A DNA stretch of 64,000 nucleotides, from assembly GCA_017478085.1 (NCBI GenBank), contig JAFVEE010000124.1, positions 1 to 64,000 on the forward strand. The letters are read 5' to 3'. The position numbers were made by a program, and so were the translations under genes. The notes under the pieces were generated by a model that did not search any database, was not told the DNA's origin, and saw only the letters and a list, made by a program, of their open reading frames with translations. This DNA is from Prevotella sp. Lineage in GTDB: Bacteria > Bacteroidota > Bacteroidia > Bacteroidales > Bacteroidaceae. Positions 42,309 through 50,826 of the stretch are shown here, piece by piece (within the stretch, counting starts at the first letter, position 1; each line of letters starts with the position of its first letter).

Positions 42309-42355
42309 AAGAAACTGGGCGCGGCCTCTCGGCTGCGCCCAGTTTCTTGCCTTTT
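42309..42355. terminator. Strong bidirectional terminator
   Basis: AAGAAACTGGGCGC (42309-42322) pairs with GCGCCCAGTTTCTT across a short GC-rich top, followed by CCTTTTTG. It closes the nine-gene block and can also end rpmH transcripts from the other strand. Confidence 0.9.
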
Positions 42356-42374
42356 TGATGGCCATCAGGGGAAA

Positions 42375-42530
42375 TTACTTTCCGTGACGCTCGTCACTTA
42401 CGGTGAGCTTCTTGCGGCCCTTGGCACGGCGCGAAGCCAGCACGCGGCGACCGTTCTTGGTAGCCATACGCTCGCGGAAACCATGCTTGTTCACGCGGCG
42501 GCGATTGTGGGGTTGGAATGTTCTTTTCAT
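42375..42530 (-). CDS. rpmH: Ribosomal protein L34
   Basis: A 51-residue ribosomal protein of the large subunit. The translation begins [18 protein letters not shown] and continues with [19 protein letters not shown], the L34 signature, ending DERHGK. It is monocistronic here, between the terminator and the divergent efp. A minus-strand TAATTTTGC lies at 42585-42577. Confidence 0.97.
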   Translation of the reverse strand: MKRTFQPHNRRRVNKHGFRERMATKNGRRVLASRRAKGRKKLTVSDERHGK

Positions 42531-42576
42531 TGCAATGAATCTTTATTATTAGTACTATTTGTCTCAATTTCGGGCT

Positions 42577-42677
42577 GCAAAATTAGTAATTAATATTGAA
42601 TTACGCAAGAAAACCACGAATTTTAGCGTCATTTTTTATGTTTTTTTCGTGAAAACCGAAAATTATTCGTAACTTTG
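42577..42677. promoter_or_regulatory. Divergent rpmH/efp promoter elements
   Basis: Minus-strand TAATTTTGC (42585-42577) serves rpmH and plus-strand TAACTTTG (42670-42677) serves efp. The region is very AT-rich. For efp a weak TTCG at 42646-42649 lies at about the right -33 distance. Confidence 0.55.
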
Positions 42678-42728
42678 CAGCCGCAAACAAGCACATTTTC
42701 ATTTTGTATATATACATTTTAAGCTTTT

Positions 42729-43295
42729 ATGATCAATTCACAAGACATTAAGAAAGGCGTTGCCGTACGCATGGACGGCGGCATTTGGGTTTGCATCGAC
42801 TTCCAGCACCGCAAGCCCGGTAAGGGAAACACCATCATGATTATCAAGTTGAAGAACGTGAGCGACGGCCGCGTGCTGGAGCGCCGCTTCAACATCGGCG
42901 AGAAGCTGGAAGACGTGGTCATCGAGCGCCGCCCCTACCAGTACCTGTACGAGGACCAGTCGGGACGCATCTTCATGAATCAGGAGACCTTCGAGCAGAT
43001 TCCCATCGACAACGACCTGGTCATCGGCCACGAGTACATGAAGGAGAGCGACATCGTGGAAGTGGTATCTGATACCACCGACGGCACCATCCTCTACGCC
43101 GAGATGCCCGTGAAGACCATCCTGCGCGTCACTCACTCGGAGCCCGGCATCAAGGGCGACACCGCCACCAACACCCTGAAGCCCGCCACGCTGGAGACCG
43201 GCGTCGAGGTGCGCGTGCCCCTGTTCATCAACGAGGGCGACCTGATTCAGGTGGACACCCGCGACGGCTCGTATCTGGCCCGCGCCAAGGAGTAA
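42729..43295 (+). CDS. efp: Elongation factor P
   Basis: EF-P rescues ribosomes stalled on proline stretches. The 188-residue, three-domain protein begins INSQDIKKGVAVRMDGGIW and has the loop HRKPGKGNT carrying the lysine that is modified in many bacteria. The C-terminal ends GSYLARAKE. It is divergent from rpmH, an arrangement I associate with Bacteroidales. The glycosyltransferase gene follows after 11 bases. Confidence 0.96.
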   Translation: MINSQDIKKGVAVRMDGGIWVCIDFQHRKPGKGNTIMIIKLKNVSDGRVLERRFNIGEKLEDVVIERRPYQYLYEDQSGRIFMNQETFEQIPIDNDLVIGHEYMKESDIVEVVSDTTDGTILYAEMPVKTILRVTHSEPGIKGDTATNTLKPATLETGVEVRVPLFINEGDLIQVDTRDGSYLARAKE

Positions 43296-43306
43296 GTCGC
43301 TGCGAA

Positions 43307-44395
43307 ATGAAGTATTCTGTCATCGTTCCCGTCTTCAACCGTCCCGACGAGGTCGACGAGTTGCTGCAGAGCCTTTGCCAGCAAGCGCTGAAGGACTTTG
43401 AGGTAATCATTGTGGAAGACGGGTCGGAAACACCCTGCAAGGATGTCTGCGATAAATATGCAGGCATCCTTGACTTGCATTATTACTACAAGGAGAACAG
43501 CGGCCCCGGCCAGAGCCGCAACTATGGTGCTGAGCGGGCACGGGGCGAGTGGCTCATCGTGCTCGACAGCGATGTGGTGCTGCCAAAGGACTATATGAGA
43601 AGCCTCACCCCCGGCCCATCTCCAAGGGGTGAGGCTATCGTGGCCTGGGGTGGCCCCGACGCGGCGCACCCTGACTTCACGCCCGTGCAGAAGGCCATCA
43701 GCTACTCAATGACTTCGTTCTTCACCACCGGCGGCATCAGGGGCGGCAAGGGCAAGAAGCTCGACAAGTTCTACCCCCGCTCGTTCAATATGGGCATTCG
43801 CCGCGAGGTGTACCAGCAGCTGGGCGGCTTCTCGAAGATGCGCTTCGGCGAGGACATCGACTTCAGCTACCGCATCGTGGAGGCCGGCTACAAGACGGCG
43901 CTCATACCCGAGGCATGGGTGTGGCACAAGCGGCGCACCGACTTCCGCAAGTTTTTCCGGCAAGTATATAATAGTGGTATCGCGCGTATCAACCTGGAGA
44001 AGCGCCACCCCGGCACGCTGAAGCTGGTGCACCTGCTGCCCACGGTCTTCACGCTGGGCGTCATAGGCTGTCTGCTGCTCTTCCTGCTGGGGGCCTGGCT
44101 GTATGCCGAGGGCGAGTGGCTGGACTACCAAGGGCTGCGCCCCACCGACAATATGCACCAGGGCATAGGCTTCGTGTTCTGCGTGCTGGCCCTTATACCT
44201 CTTTTATTATATAGCGCCCTCATCTTCATCGACTCGAGCCTGCGCAACCGCAGCCTCTGGGTGGGCCTGCTCTCGGTGCCCGCCGCCTTCACGCAGCTCA
44301 TGGGCTACGGCCTGGGCTTCATCGAGTCGTGGTGGAAACGCTGCGTGCTGAAGAAAGACGAATTTACCGCCTTCGAGAAGAACTTCTACAAATGA
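43307..44395 (+). CDS. Glycosyltransferase family 2, membrane-associated
   Basis: A 362-residue protein with an N-terminal GT-A domain: SVIVPVFNRPDEVDELLQSL, the DxD-like LDSDVVLP, and GEDIDFSYRIVEAG with a basic tail. Two C-terminal membrane helices follow (about 246-267 and 287-312). It transfers a sugar to an unknown acceptor, probably an envelope glycan. In frame at 43601-43636 is an 11-bp-stem palindrome encoding SLTPGPSPRGEA, an insertion between LPKDYM and the AWGGPDAAHPDF block. The stop overlaps the radC start (ATGA). Confidence 0.85.
   Translation: MKYSVIVPVFNRPDEVDELLQSLCQQALKDFEVIIVEDGSETPCKDVCDKYAGILDLHYYYKENSGPGQSRNYGAERARGEWLIVLDSDVVLPKDYMRSLTPGPSPRGEAIVAWGGPDAAHPDFTPVQKAISYSMTSFFTTGGIRGGKGKKLDKFYPRSFNMGIRREVYQQLGGFSKMRFGEDIDFSYRIVEAGYKTALIPEAWVWHKRRTDFRKFFRQVYNSGIARINLEKRHPGTLKLVHLLPTVFTLGVIGCLLLFLLGAWLYAEGEWLDYQGLRPTDNMHQGIGFVFCVLALIPLLLYSALIFIDSSLRNRSLWVGLLSVPAAFTQLMGYGLGFIESWWKRCVLKKDEFTAFEKNFYK
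43601..43636 (+). repeat. In-frame palindromic repeat inside the glycosyltransferase gene
   Basis: AGCCTCACCCC (43601-43611) pairs perfectly with GGGGTGAGGCT (43626-43636) over a 14-base loop. The encoded TPGPSPRGE peptide is the well-known product of a widespread mobile palindrome. Confidence 0.85.
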
Positions 44396-45081
44396 GCGAG
44401 AAGCTGACCATAGCCCAGTGGTCGGAGGACGACCAGCCCCGCGAGAAGCTGCGCGACAAGGGTGCGCAGGCGCTGAGCAACGCCGAGCTGCTGGCCATAC
44501 TCATTGGGTCGGGCACGCCCGGCGTCAGTGCCGTGGAGCTGATGCAGAACGTGCTCAGCGACTGCAAGAACAACCTGAACACTCTGGGCAAGATGACCAT
44601 TCGCGAGCTGATGCAGTATAAAGGCATAGGCGAGGCCAAGGCCATCACCCTGCTGGCCGCCTGCGAACTGGGCAAGCGCCGCCAGCTGGAGAAGGCCGAG
44701 GAGCGCCCCGACCTGGGCACGGCTACGCGGCTCTACAACCACATGCACCCCGTGATGCAGGACCTGGACGTAGAAGAGTTCTGGGCCCTGCTGCTGAACC
44801 AGAACTACCGCCTCATCAAGAAGGTGCGCATAGCACGGGGCGGCATCACCGAAGTGAGCGTCGACGTGCGCATCATCCTGCGCGAAGCCCTGCTCTGCGG
44901 GGCCACCATTGTGGCCGTTTGCCACAACCATCCCTCGGGCAGCATCGCCCCCAGCCGTCAGGACGACCAGATTACGCAGAGCATCAAACATGCCTGCGAA
45001 GTGATGCGATTGCACCTTATGGATCACGTCATTGTGGCCGATGGGCAGTACTTTTCCTACCACGAAGCGGGTAAATTGTGA
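44392..45081 (+). CDS. radC: RadC-family JAMM protein
   Basis: A 229-residue RadC protein: an N-terminal UPF0758/helix-hairpin-helix region (LSNAELLAILIGSGTPG, YKGIGEAKAITLLAACELG) and a C-terminal JAMM-like domain with the metal motif VCHNHPSGSIAPSRQD. Despite the name, a DNA-repair role is not established for the family. The start overlaps the glycosyltransferase stop by four bases. Start 44392 was preferred to an upstream extension that overlaps the glycosyltransferase. Confidence 0.93.
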   Translation: MSEKLTIAQWSEDDQPREKLRDKGAQALSNAELLAILIGSGTPGVSAVELMQNVLSDCKNNLNTLGKMTIRELMQYKGIGEAKAITLLAACELGKRRQLEKAEERPDLGTATRLYNHMHPVMQDLDVEEFWALLLNQNYRLIKKVRIARGGITEVSVDVRIILREALLCGATIVAVCHNHPSGSIAPSRQDDQITQSIKHACEVMRLHLMDHVIVADGQYFSYHEAGKL

Positions 45082-45153
45082 GCTGTAGAAAAGCTTTGCG
45101 ACAAAATTACGCTTTTTTAACAATAAGAATCCAACAACTCAATAGTTTTTTGT

Positions 45154-45161
45154 TAATTTTG
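45154..45161 (+). promoter_or_regulatory. -7 element before the OmpA-family gene
   Basis: TAATTTTG followed by CAG lies 63 bases before the ATG. No clear -33 box is present. Confidence 0.5.
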
Positions 45162-45224
45162 CAGTGATAATTTGTTAGAGGAAATGACATTCCACTGAAA
45201 AAGATAAACAAAAACCTATCGATA

Positions 45225-46316
45225 ATGACAAGACTAAAACTCATTGCCTCACTGCTGACAATGCTATTCACCATTTCGGCAATGGCACAAAATGGCAAGA
45301 AAGAGCTGATTGAAGTTCCGGCTCCGGAATTCCTGCCCCACTGGCAACTTACCTTGCAAGGAGGTGCTGCGGCCGATGTGGGCGAAGCAAAGTTTGGCGA
45401 CCTGCTATCGCCAGCACTGCAAGTGGCGGGAACCTACCAGTTCTCCGAGATATTCGGAGCGCGCCTGGCCGTAAGCGGACTGTGGGCTCGCAATCAGTAC
45501 TCCTACCCCTTTGCCAAATATCAGTGGAACTTCCTGCAGCCCACGCTCGAACTGAAGGTCGACCTGGCATCGCTCTTCCTGGGATGGGTGCCCGACCAGC
45601 CCGTTAGCCCCTATCTGGTGGTGGGCGGCGGCGTGGCCTATTCGTTCAACAACGACGATGCCGTGGAGGCCAACAAGCAGTTCGGCATCGACTTCCAGAA
45701 GCTATGGAAGAAAGACCGCTGGAACCCCGTGGCACGGGTGGGCCTGGGTGCCGACTTCCGGCTGAACGACGCGCTGGCCATCACCGCCGAGGCCAACGCC
45801 AACTTGCTGCCCGACCACTTCAACTCGAAGAAAGGCAAGAACGACAACATAGACTGGCACTTCAACGCCTTGCTGGGCCTGAAGATCAACCTGGGCAAGA
45901 GCTATCGCAGCTACGACCCCATCTACCGCGAGATTCCCGAACCGGTGGTGCCCGTACAGCAGGAGCCCATCGTGCGCGACACCGTGGCCCTGGTCACCAA
46001 CATTCAGTTCCTCATCAACAGCAGCGTGCTGCGCAGTTCCGAGTTCAGCAAGCTGAACCAGCTGCTCAGCTACCTGAGGGCACATCCGCGCTCGCATGTT
46101 GAGATGACGGGCTATGCCGACCGTCTCACGGGCACGCCCACCATCAACGAGCGCCTCTCGCGCGAACGTGCCACGGCCGTGGCCAACTACCTCATGGATC
46201 ATGGCATAGGCAGCGACCGCATCTTCAAGGATGCCAAGGGCGACCGCGTGCAGCCATTCCCCATCAACGAAGACAACCGCGTGACCATCTGCTTCGTAGT
46301 AGACTTATTAGATTAA
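45225..46316 (+). CDS. OmpA-family outer-membrane protein
   Basis: A 363-residue exported protein (signal peptide ending SAMAQ). The N-terminal part looks like an eight-stranded barrel (LTLQGGAAADVGEAKFG, VSPYLVVGGGVAYSF, LLGLKINLGKSYR). The C-terminal OmpA/MotB-type domain contains IQFLINSSVLRSSEFSKLNQ, VEMTGYADRLTGTPTINERL and LSRERATAVANYL, which bind peptidoglycan. It anchors the outer membrane to the wall. Two DUF4988-type lipoproteins follow on the same strand. Confidence 0.88.
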   Translation: MTRLKLIASLLTMLFTISAMAQNGKKELIEVPAPEFLPHWQLTLQGGAAADVGEAKFGDLLSPALQVAGTYQFSEIFGARLAVSGLWARNQYSYPFAKYQWNFLQPTLELKVDLASLFLGWVPDQPVSPYLVVGGGVAYSFNNDDAVEANKQFGIDFQKLWKKDRWNPVARVGLGADFRLNDALAITAEANANLLPDHFNSKKGKNDNIDWHFNALLGLKINLGKSYRSYDPIYREIPEPVVPVQQEPIVRDTVALVTNIQFLINSSVLRSSEFSKLNQLLSYLRAHPRSHVEMTGYADRLTGTPTINERLSRERATAVANYLMDHGIGSDRIFKDAKGDRVQPFPINEDNRVTICFVVDLLD

Positions 46317-46343
46317 CAACACCTTATTTATACCCACAGCGTT

Positions 46344-47306
46344 ATGAACAAGACCATCAAACTATTCCTGCTCGCCGCCCTCACCGTGGCAGCAGGAGCT
46401 ATGACCACCACTTCGTGCACCGACTACCAAGACGAGGTCGATGCACTGGATAACCGCGTGACGACTCTGGAGAACCTGGTGAACAGGGTGAACACCAACC
46501 TGGCGTCGCTGCGGACTATTGTCGATGCCATGGACCAGGGCGACTACATTACCAACGTGACCAAGACGGCCACGGGCACCATCATCACCTTTGCCAAGCA
46601 CGGGGCCATCACCATCCTCGATGGCGAGAAGGGCGACGATGCAGCCCTGCCCAACATAGCAGTGGTTCAGGACCCCACCGACGGCAACTACTACTGGACC
46701 CTGAACGGCGAGCCCCTGATGGTGAACGGCCAGAAGGTGCAGGCCAATGGCAAGGACGGTGAGGACGGCAACACGCCACAGGTGAAGATTGAGGGTGGCA
46801 TGTGGTACTACTCGCTCGACGGGGGAAAGACCTGGATTCCCACCGGCCAGAAGGTGACGGGCGAGGACGGCAAGGACGCTCCCGGAGTGGTGATCGGCGC
46901 CACGGAGAGCTCCGATGGCCAGTATGTCATTATCACCATCAACAGCGGGGGCGAGGAAGAGACCATCGAGATTCCCAAGAAGGAGTCGATGCCCGTCTAT
47001 GTGGAAAACATAAGGCTGAACTTCACCTCGTCTGTCATCAACGTCAAGAAAGGCACCCGCCAGAGAATCTACTACACCATCTACCCCGAGAATGCTTCCT
47101 ACAAGGACGTGTTCTTCTATACCAGCCAATGGTTCGCTGTAAGTACGAGCCAAACAGGTGGCGTGGCATACGAGAAGGACGAGAATGGCGACTGGTATAT
47201 CGTGGGCAACGAAGTGTGCCAGGTCACTATGCGCATCGTGGCACGTTTCGCCAAGGACGACAGCGTGTGGGACGAAGTGTTGATCAACGTAATTGATGCC
47301 AACTAA
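46344..47306 (+). CDS. DUF4988-type lipoprotein
   Basis: A 320-residue lipoprotein (lipobox MTTTSCTD). After it comes a short coiled coil (VDALDNRVTTLENLVNRVNT), then a DUF4988-like region (GDYITNVTKTATGTIITFAK, GAITILDGEKGDD) with Gly-Asp-Gly collagen-like segments (NGKDGEDGNTPQ), and a C-terminal immunoglobulin-like part. These are surface-type proteins of Bacteroidetes with unknown roles. The next gene is a shorter paralogue. Confidence 0.7.
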   Translation: MNKTIKLFLLAALTVAAGAMTTTSCTDYQDEVDALDNRVTTLENLVNRVNTNLASLRTIVDAMDQGDYITNVTKTATGTIITFAKHGAITILDGEKGDDAALPNIAVVQDPTDGNYYWTLNGEPLMVNGQKVQANGKDGEDGNTPQVKIEGGMWYYSLDGGKTWIPTGQKVTGEDGKDAPGVVIGATESSDGQYVIITINSGGEEETIEIPKKESMPVYVENIRLNFTSSVINVKKGTRQRIYYTIYPENASYKDVFFYTSQWFAVSTSQTGGVAYEKDENGDWYIVGNEVCQVTMRIVARFAKDDSVWDEVLINVIDAN

Positions 47307-47322
47307 AAAACCGAATTGCGCT

Positions 47323-47994
47323 ATGGCAAAGAACAAACTACGCTTAGGCACAGGGGCCTTGCTCGTGGCCGGAGGCATGATGCTCACGATGGGCATGGGG
47401 GCCTGCCAGGAATATGGCGACGACCTGACATCGATAGGCAAGCGGACGGAATATCTGGAGGCCAACACCGACCTGCTGAAGAAGCAAGACAGCACCATAC
47501 AGGCACTGCTGGTGCTGGCCCAGGCCATCGAGGTCAACGACTACGTGACCTCGGTCGTGGAGAACGCCGACGGCTCGGTCACCATCACCTTCAAGAACAA
47601 AGGCACCATCACCCTGACTCCCGGCGAGAAAGGGCCTGACGGCGATTCGCACGTCTTCGGCGTAAGGAAAGACACCGACGGCAACTGCTACTGGACCATC
47701 GACGGCGAGTGGCTGCTTGACAGCAACGGCAACAAGATCAGGATAGGTGCCCAGGATGGCCAGAACGGCAAGGATGCCGAGACCAACTTCCCCTCGCTGC
47801 GCATCAACAACGAGACCAACGAATGGGAGGTCTACGACGAGGCAACAGGCCAGTGGAGGTCGCTCGGCGGTCCGGCCAACGGCAAGGACGGAAAGGTCGA
47901 TGCCATCAAGAGTGCCAAGAGAGAGGGCAACACCCTGATTATCGAGACCACCAGTGGCGAGATTTATGTTTTCCAGATCATAAACGCTGCATAA
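47323..47994 (+). CDS. DUF4988-type lipoprotein, short paralogue
   Basis: A 223-residue lipoprotein (lipobox MGMGACQE) with the same order as the gene before it: coiled-coil stretch (IGKRTEYLEANTDLLKKQDS), NDYVTSVVENADGSVTITF, then GEKGPDGDSHVFGV and NGNKIRIGAQDGQNGKDAE. It lacks the long C-terminal domain. Start 47323 gives a clean signal peptide; 47296 is an alternative overlapping the previous stop. The pair probably arose by tandem duplication. Confidence 0.7.
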   Translation: MAKNKLRLGTGALLVAGGMMLTMGMGACQEYGDDLTSIGKRTEYLEANTDLLKKQDSTIQALLVLAQAIEVNDYVTSVVENADGSVTITFKNKGTITLTPGEKGPDGDSHVFGVRKDTDGNCYWTIDGEWLLDSNGNKIRIGAQDGQNGKDAETNFPSLRINNETNEWEVYDEATGQWRSLGGPANGKDGKVDAIKSAKREGNTLIIETTSGEIYVFQIINAA

Positions 47995-48017
47995 GCACTA
48001 ACGTTCAATACCATGAG

Positions 48018-48055
48018 GCAGGCACTCCCCGCAAACGGCGAGTGCCTGCTTTTTT
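48018..48055 (+). terminator. Rho-independent terminator
   Basis: GCAGGCACTC (48018-48027) pairs with GAGTGCCTGC (48040-48049), followed by T6. It ends the OmpA/DUF4988 transcript. Confidence 0.9.
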
Positions 48056-48064
48056 GGCATTTTA

Positions 48065-48097
48065 TTTGGAAGTGCAAGCAGAATTTCGTATCTTTGC
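48065..48097 (+). promoter_or_regulatory. Promoter of the MIP18-family gene and lpxH
   Basis: TTTG (48065-48068) and TATCTTTGC (48089-48097) are spaced by 20 bp, the canonical arrangement. It lies directly after the terminator. Confidence 0.8.
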
Positions 48098-48120
48098 ACC
48101 AGTATATAACAACTATCAAC

Positions 48121-48438
48121 ATGACACAGGAAGAGAAATCGCTCATAGAGGGCCGCATCGTCGACGTGCTGAAGACCGTCTACGACCCTGAGATTCCCGT
48201 CGACATCTACGAACTGGGAATGATCTACAAAATCGATGTGCAAGACAATGGGCAGGTCGACATCGACATGACGTTTACCGCCCCCAACTGTCCCGCCGCC
48301 GACTTCATCCTGGAAGATGTGCGCACCAAGGTCGAGAGCGTAGAAGGCGTAAAAGCGGCCAACATCAACCTCGTTTTCGAACCCGCCTGGGACCAAAGCA
48401 TGATGAGCGAAGAGGCAAGGGTGGAACTCGGGTTCTAA
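48121..48438 (+). CDS. MIP18/DUF59-family iron-sulfur assembly protein
   Basis: A 105-residue SufT/MIP18-type protein. The family motif is VYDPEIPVDIYELGMIYKID, followed by MTFTAPNCPAADFILEDV with the conserved cysteine, and a C-terminal VFEPAWDQSMMSEEARVELG. Members help insert iron-sulfur clusters or act in related maturation. No suf genes are near. lpxH follows after 12 bases, probably on the same transcript. Confidence 0.9.
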   Translation: MTQEEKSLIEGRIVDVLKTVYDPEIPVDIYELGMIYKIDVQDNGQVDIDMTFTAPNCPAADFILEDVRTKVESVEGVKAANINLVFEPAWDQSMMSEEARVELGF

Positions 48439-48450
48439 AATAGCACAACT

Positions 48451-49215
48451 ATGAAGCCAATATACTTCTTATCCGACGCCCACTTAGGCTCGCTCGCCAT
48501 CCCCCACCGCCGCATGCAGGAGCGCCGACTGGTGCGCTTCCTCGATAGTATCAAGGACAAGGCGGCAGCCGTCTACCTGCTGGGCGACATGTTCGACTTC
48601 TGGTACGAATACCGCTACGTGGTGCCCAAGGGCTTCACCCGCTTCCTGGGGAAGCTCTCCGAGCTCACCGATATGGGGGTCGAGGTGCACTACTTCACCG
48701 GCAACCACGACATCTGGGCCTACTCCTACTTAGAGGAGGAGTGCGGCGTTATCCTGCACAAAAAGCCGCAGACCATCGAGATCTACGGCAAGATTTTCTA
48801 CCTGGCCCACGGCGACGGGCTGGGCGACCCCAACAAGAGCTTCAAACTGCTGAAGAGCATTTTCCACAACCGCGTCTGCCAGGTGCTGTTCAGCAGCCTG
48901 CATCCCCGCTGGGGCCTGTGGTTCGGCCTGCAGTGGGCCAAGCACTCGCGGCTGAAGCACGAGCAGGAGGGCGAGCCCGTGTATCTGGGCGAGGACCGCG
49001 AGCACCTGGTACTCTACACCAAGAAGTACATACAGTACCACTCCAACGTTGACTACTTCATCTACGGTCACCGCCACATCGAGGTCGACCTGCAGCTCAC
49101 CAAGAAGGCCCGCATGATCATCCTGGGCGACTGGATCAGCCACTTCACCTACGTGGTCTACGATGGCGACCACCTCTTCATGTCGCAGTACATCGAGGGA
49201 GAATCACAACTGTAG
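48451..49215 (+). CDS. lpxH: UDP-2,3-diacylglucosamine diphosphatase
   Basis: LpxH cleaves UDP-diacylglucosamine in lipid A synthesis. The 254-residue calcineurin-like metallophosphatase has the metal motifs SDAHLG, LLGDMFDFWYEY, TGNHDIW, HGDGLGDP and YGHRHIEVD in order. The protein is slightly longer than the E. coli enzyme, as is usual in Bacteroidetes. Its 3' end overlaps the convergent epimerase gene by 12 bases. Confidence 0.9.
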   Translation: MKPIYFLSDAHLGSLAIPHRRMQERRLVRFLDSIKDKAAAVYLLGDMFDFWYEYRYVVPKGFTRFLGKLSELTDMGVEVHYFTGNHDIWAYSYLEEECGVILHKKPQTIEIYGKIFYLAHGDGLGDPNKSFKLLKSIFHNRVCQVLFSSLHPRWGLWFGLQWAKHSRLKHEQEGEPVYLGEDREHLVLYTKKYIQYHSNVDYFIYGHRHIEVDLQLTKKARMIILGDWISHFTYVVYDGDHLFMSQYIEGESQL

Positions 49216-50160
49216 CCTCAGCTGCAGCTTCTCCAGCATATCCTGGGTCATATCGAGCAGGTTGTACTGGTGCTGCCAGCCCCACTCGCGGCGGGCGCAG
49301 GAGTCGTCCATCATGTCGGGCCACGACTCGGCAATAGACTGCTTCAGCGGGTCAACGTCGTAGACCATCTCGAAGCCGGGACTGAAGCGGCAGATGGCAT
49401 TGTAGATCATCTCCGGGTCGAAGCTCATGGCCGCCACATTGAAGCCATTGCGATGCACCAGCCGTGCAGGGTCGGCCTCCATCAGCTCGATGGCCGCACG
49501 GAGCGCATCGGGCATATACATCATATCCATCCTTGTTCCCGCCTTGATGGGGCACGTGAAGCGCTCGCCCCTCACGGCATAGTAGTAAATGTCTACGGCA
49601 TAGTCGGTAGTGCCCCCGCCCGGCGGCGTCACATAGCTGATGATGCCCGGGAAGCGCACCGACCGCGTGTCGACCCCGTACTTATGGAAATACCAGTCGC
49701 TGAGCAGCTCGGTAGTCACTTTCGACACGCCATAGATGGTGCGCGGTCGCTGCACGGTGTCCTGCGGCGTCATCTCGTGGGGCGTCTCCAATCCGAACGA
49801 TCCTATCGAGCTGGGCGTGAACACGGCGCAGTGCTGCTCGCGCGCCACCTCCAGGATGTTCCACAGTCCGTCGATGCCCACGCGCCAGGCCAGCCGCGGC
49901 TTCTGCTCGGCCACCACGCTGAGCAGTGCGGCCAGGTTGTAGATGGTGTCAATGCGGTGCTTGCGCACCACGTCGGCTATGCCCTCGCCATCGGTCACGT
50001 CGGCCAGTGCCATCGGCCCGCTCTCGGCCAGCACGCCCGTGGGCTCACAGCCCTTGATGTAGCCCGCCACCACATGGTCGTTTCCATACAGCTGTCGCAG
50101 CCGCATCGTCAGTTCCGAGCCAATCTGCCCCGTCGACCCAATTACCAGTATATTTTTCAT
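49204..50160 (-). CDS. NAD-dependent epimerase/dehydrogenase, threonine dehydrogenase-like
   Basis: A 318-residue extended short-chain dehydrogenase. The NAD motif is VIGSTGQIGSELTMRLR, the catalytic Tyr-Lys pair lies in TIYGVSKVTTELL, and TPSSIGSFG and SVRFPGIISY fit the subgroup of SDR-type L-threonine 3-dehydrogenases. It may oxidise threonine to 2-amino-3-ketobutyrate; UDP-sugar epimerase activity is the alternative. Start 50160 was chosen because it gives MKNILVIGSTG. Confidence 0.8.
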   Translation of the reverse strand: MKNILVIGSTGQIGSELTMRLRQLYGNDHVVAGYIKGCEPTGVLAESGPMALADVTDGEGIADVVRKHRIDTIYNLAALLSVVAEQKPRLAWRVGIDGLWNILEVAREQHCAVFTPSSIGSFGLETPHEMTPQDTVQRPRTIYGVSKVTTELLSDWYFHKYGVDTRSVRFPGIISYVTPPGGGTTDYAVDIYYYAVRGERFTCPIKAGTRMDMMYMPDALRAAIELMEADPARLVHRNGFNVAAMSFDPEMIYNAICRFSPGFEMVYDVDPLKQSIAESWPDMMDDSCARREWGWQHQYNLLDMTQDMLEKLQLRLQL

Positions 50161-50276
50161 AATTGCCAATATAGATTTAAGATTTCTGCTGCAAAGTAAC
50201 AAAAAATTTCTCAAATGGCAACAATATTCTGCATAAAAATTACAAAAAATGTATAGGCCCTGTCGCAAGTTTTTAC

Positions 50277-50285
50277 TAACTTTGC
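50277..50285 (+). promoter_or_regulatory. -7 element before the broken C10 peptidase
   Basis: TAACTTTGC lies 22 bases before the ATG. No TTTG box at the -33 position is seen. Confidence 0.5.
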
Positions 50286-50307
50286 ACGCTCAAATACAGA
50301 AAACAAG

Positions 50308-50826
50308 ATGAAACAGACCCTACTTTGCATACTTCTTGCGCTCCTGACCGCCACGTCGGCCGGGGCACAAGAGCCGTACACTTTTCCCGAAGACATCAAG
50401 CCGCTCATCAAGACCTACTGGGGACAGGGCTACCCCTTCAACCTGCTGTGCCCCAAGAGCGATACCGACGAAGCGCTGCAGCACAACCTGGCCGGATGCG
50501 GCCCCGTGGCCATGGCGCAGATGGTGAACTACCACCAGTACCCCTCGATGAGCCCCGACGGCAAGTACGAGTATGACTGGGAACTGATGTACCGCTCGGT
50601 CCACGGCGGCCTGTCGAAGGAAGAGCTGGTGGCCGTGGCCAAGCGCACCGGCAACTTCACCTTCAACCGCTGTCGCAACCTGAACTACATCGTCCTGCAC
50701 GACGGTCTGCGCGTCGTGGGCAAATCGCACCCGACAATCCGTGGTACGAGGCCGACGGGTTGCAAATCAAGTCCAAATAGAAGTCCAAACAGCCCCTTTT
50801 CCAACGGAGCCTCCATTGAAGCGTAA
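50308..50826 (+). pseudogene. Truncated C10 (streptopain-type) peptidase
   Basis: The frame begins with a signal peptide and TYWGQGYPFNLLCPKSD, then NLAGCGPVAMAQMVNYHQYP, the catalytic-cysteine region of C10 peptidases. After about residue 140 the similarity stops, and the frame runs into palindrome array 4, whose second unit supplies the stop. The C-terminal half with the catalytic histidine is absent, so it should be inactive. Near 50735-50778 another frame reads PDNPWYEADGLQIKSK and stop, which looks like the tail of a different gene, pointing to a deletion that fused two genes. Confidence 0.7.

Noticed and set aside
42375..42730. rpmH as a marker of a replication origin nearby
   Set aside because: No dnaA, rnpA or clusters of DnaA boxes are seen; the rpmH-efp pair is a usual Bacteroidales neighbourhood.
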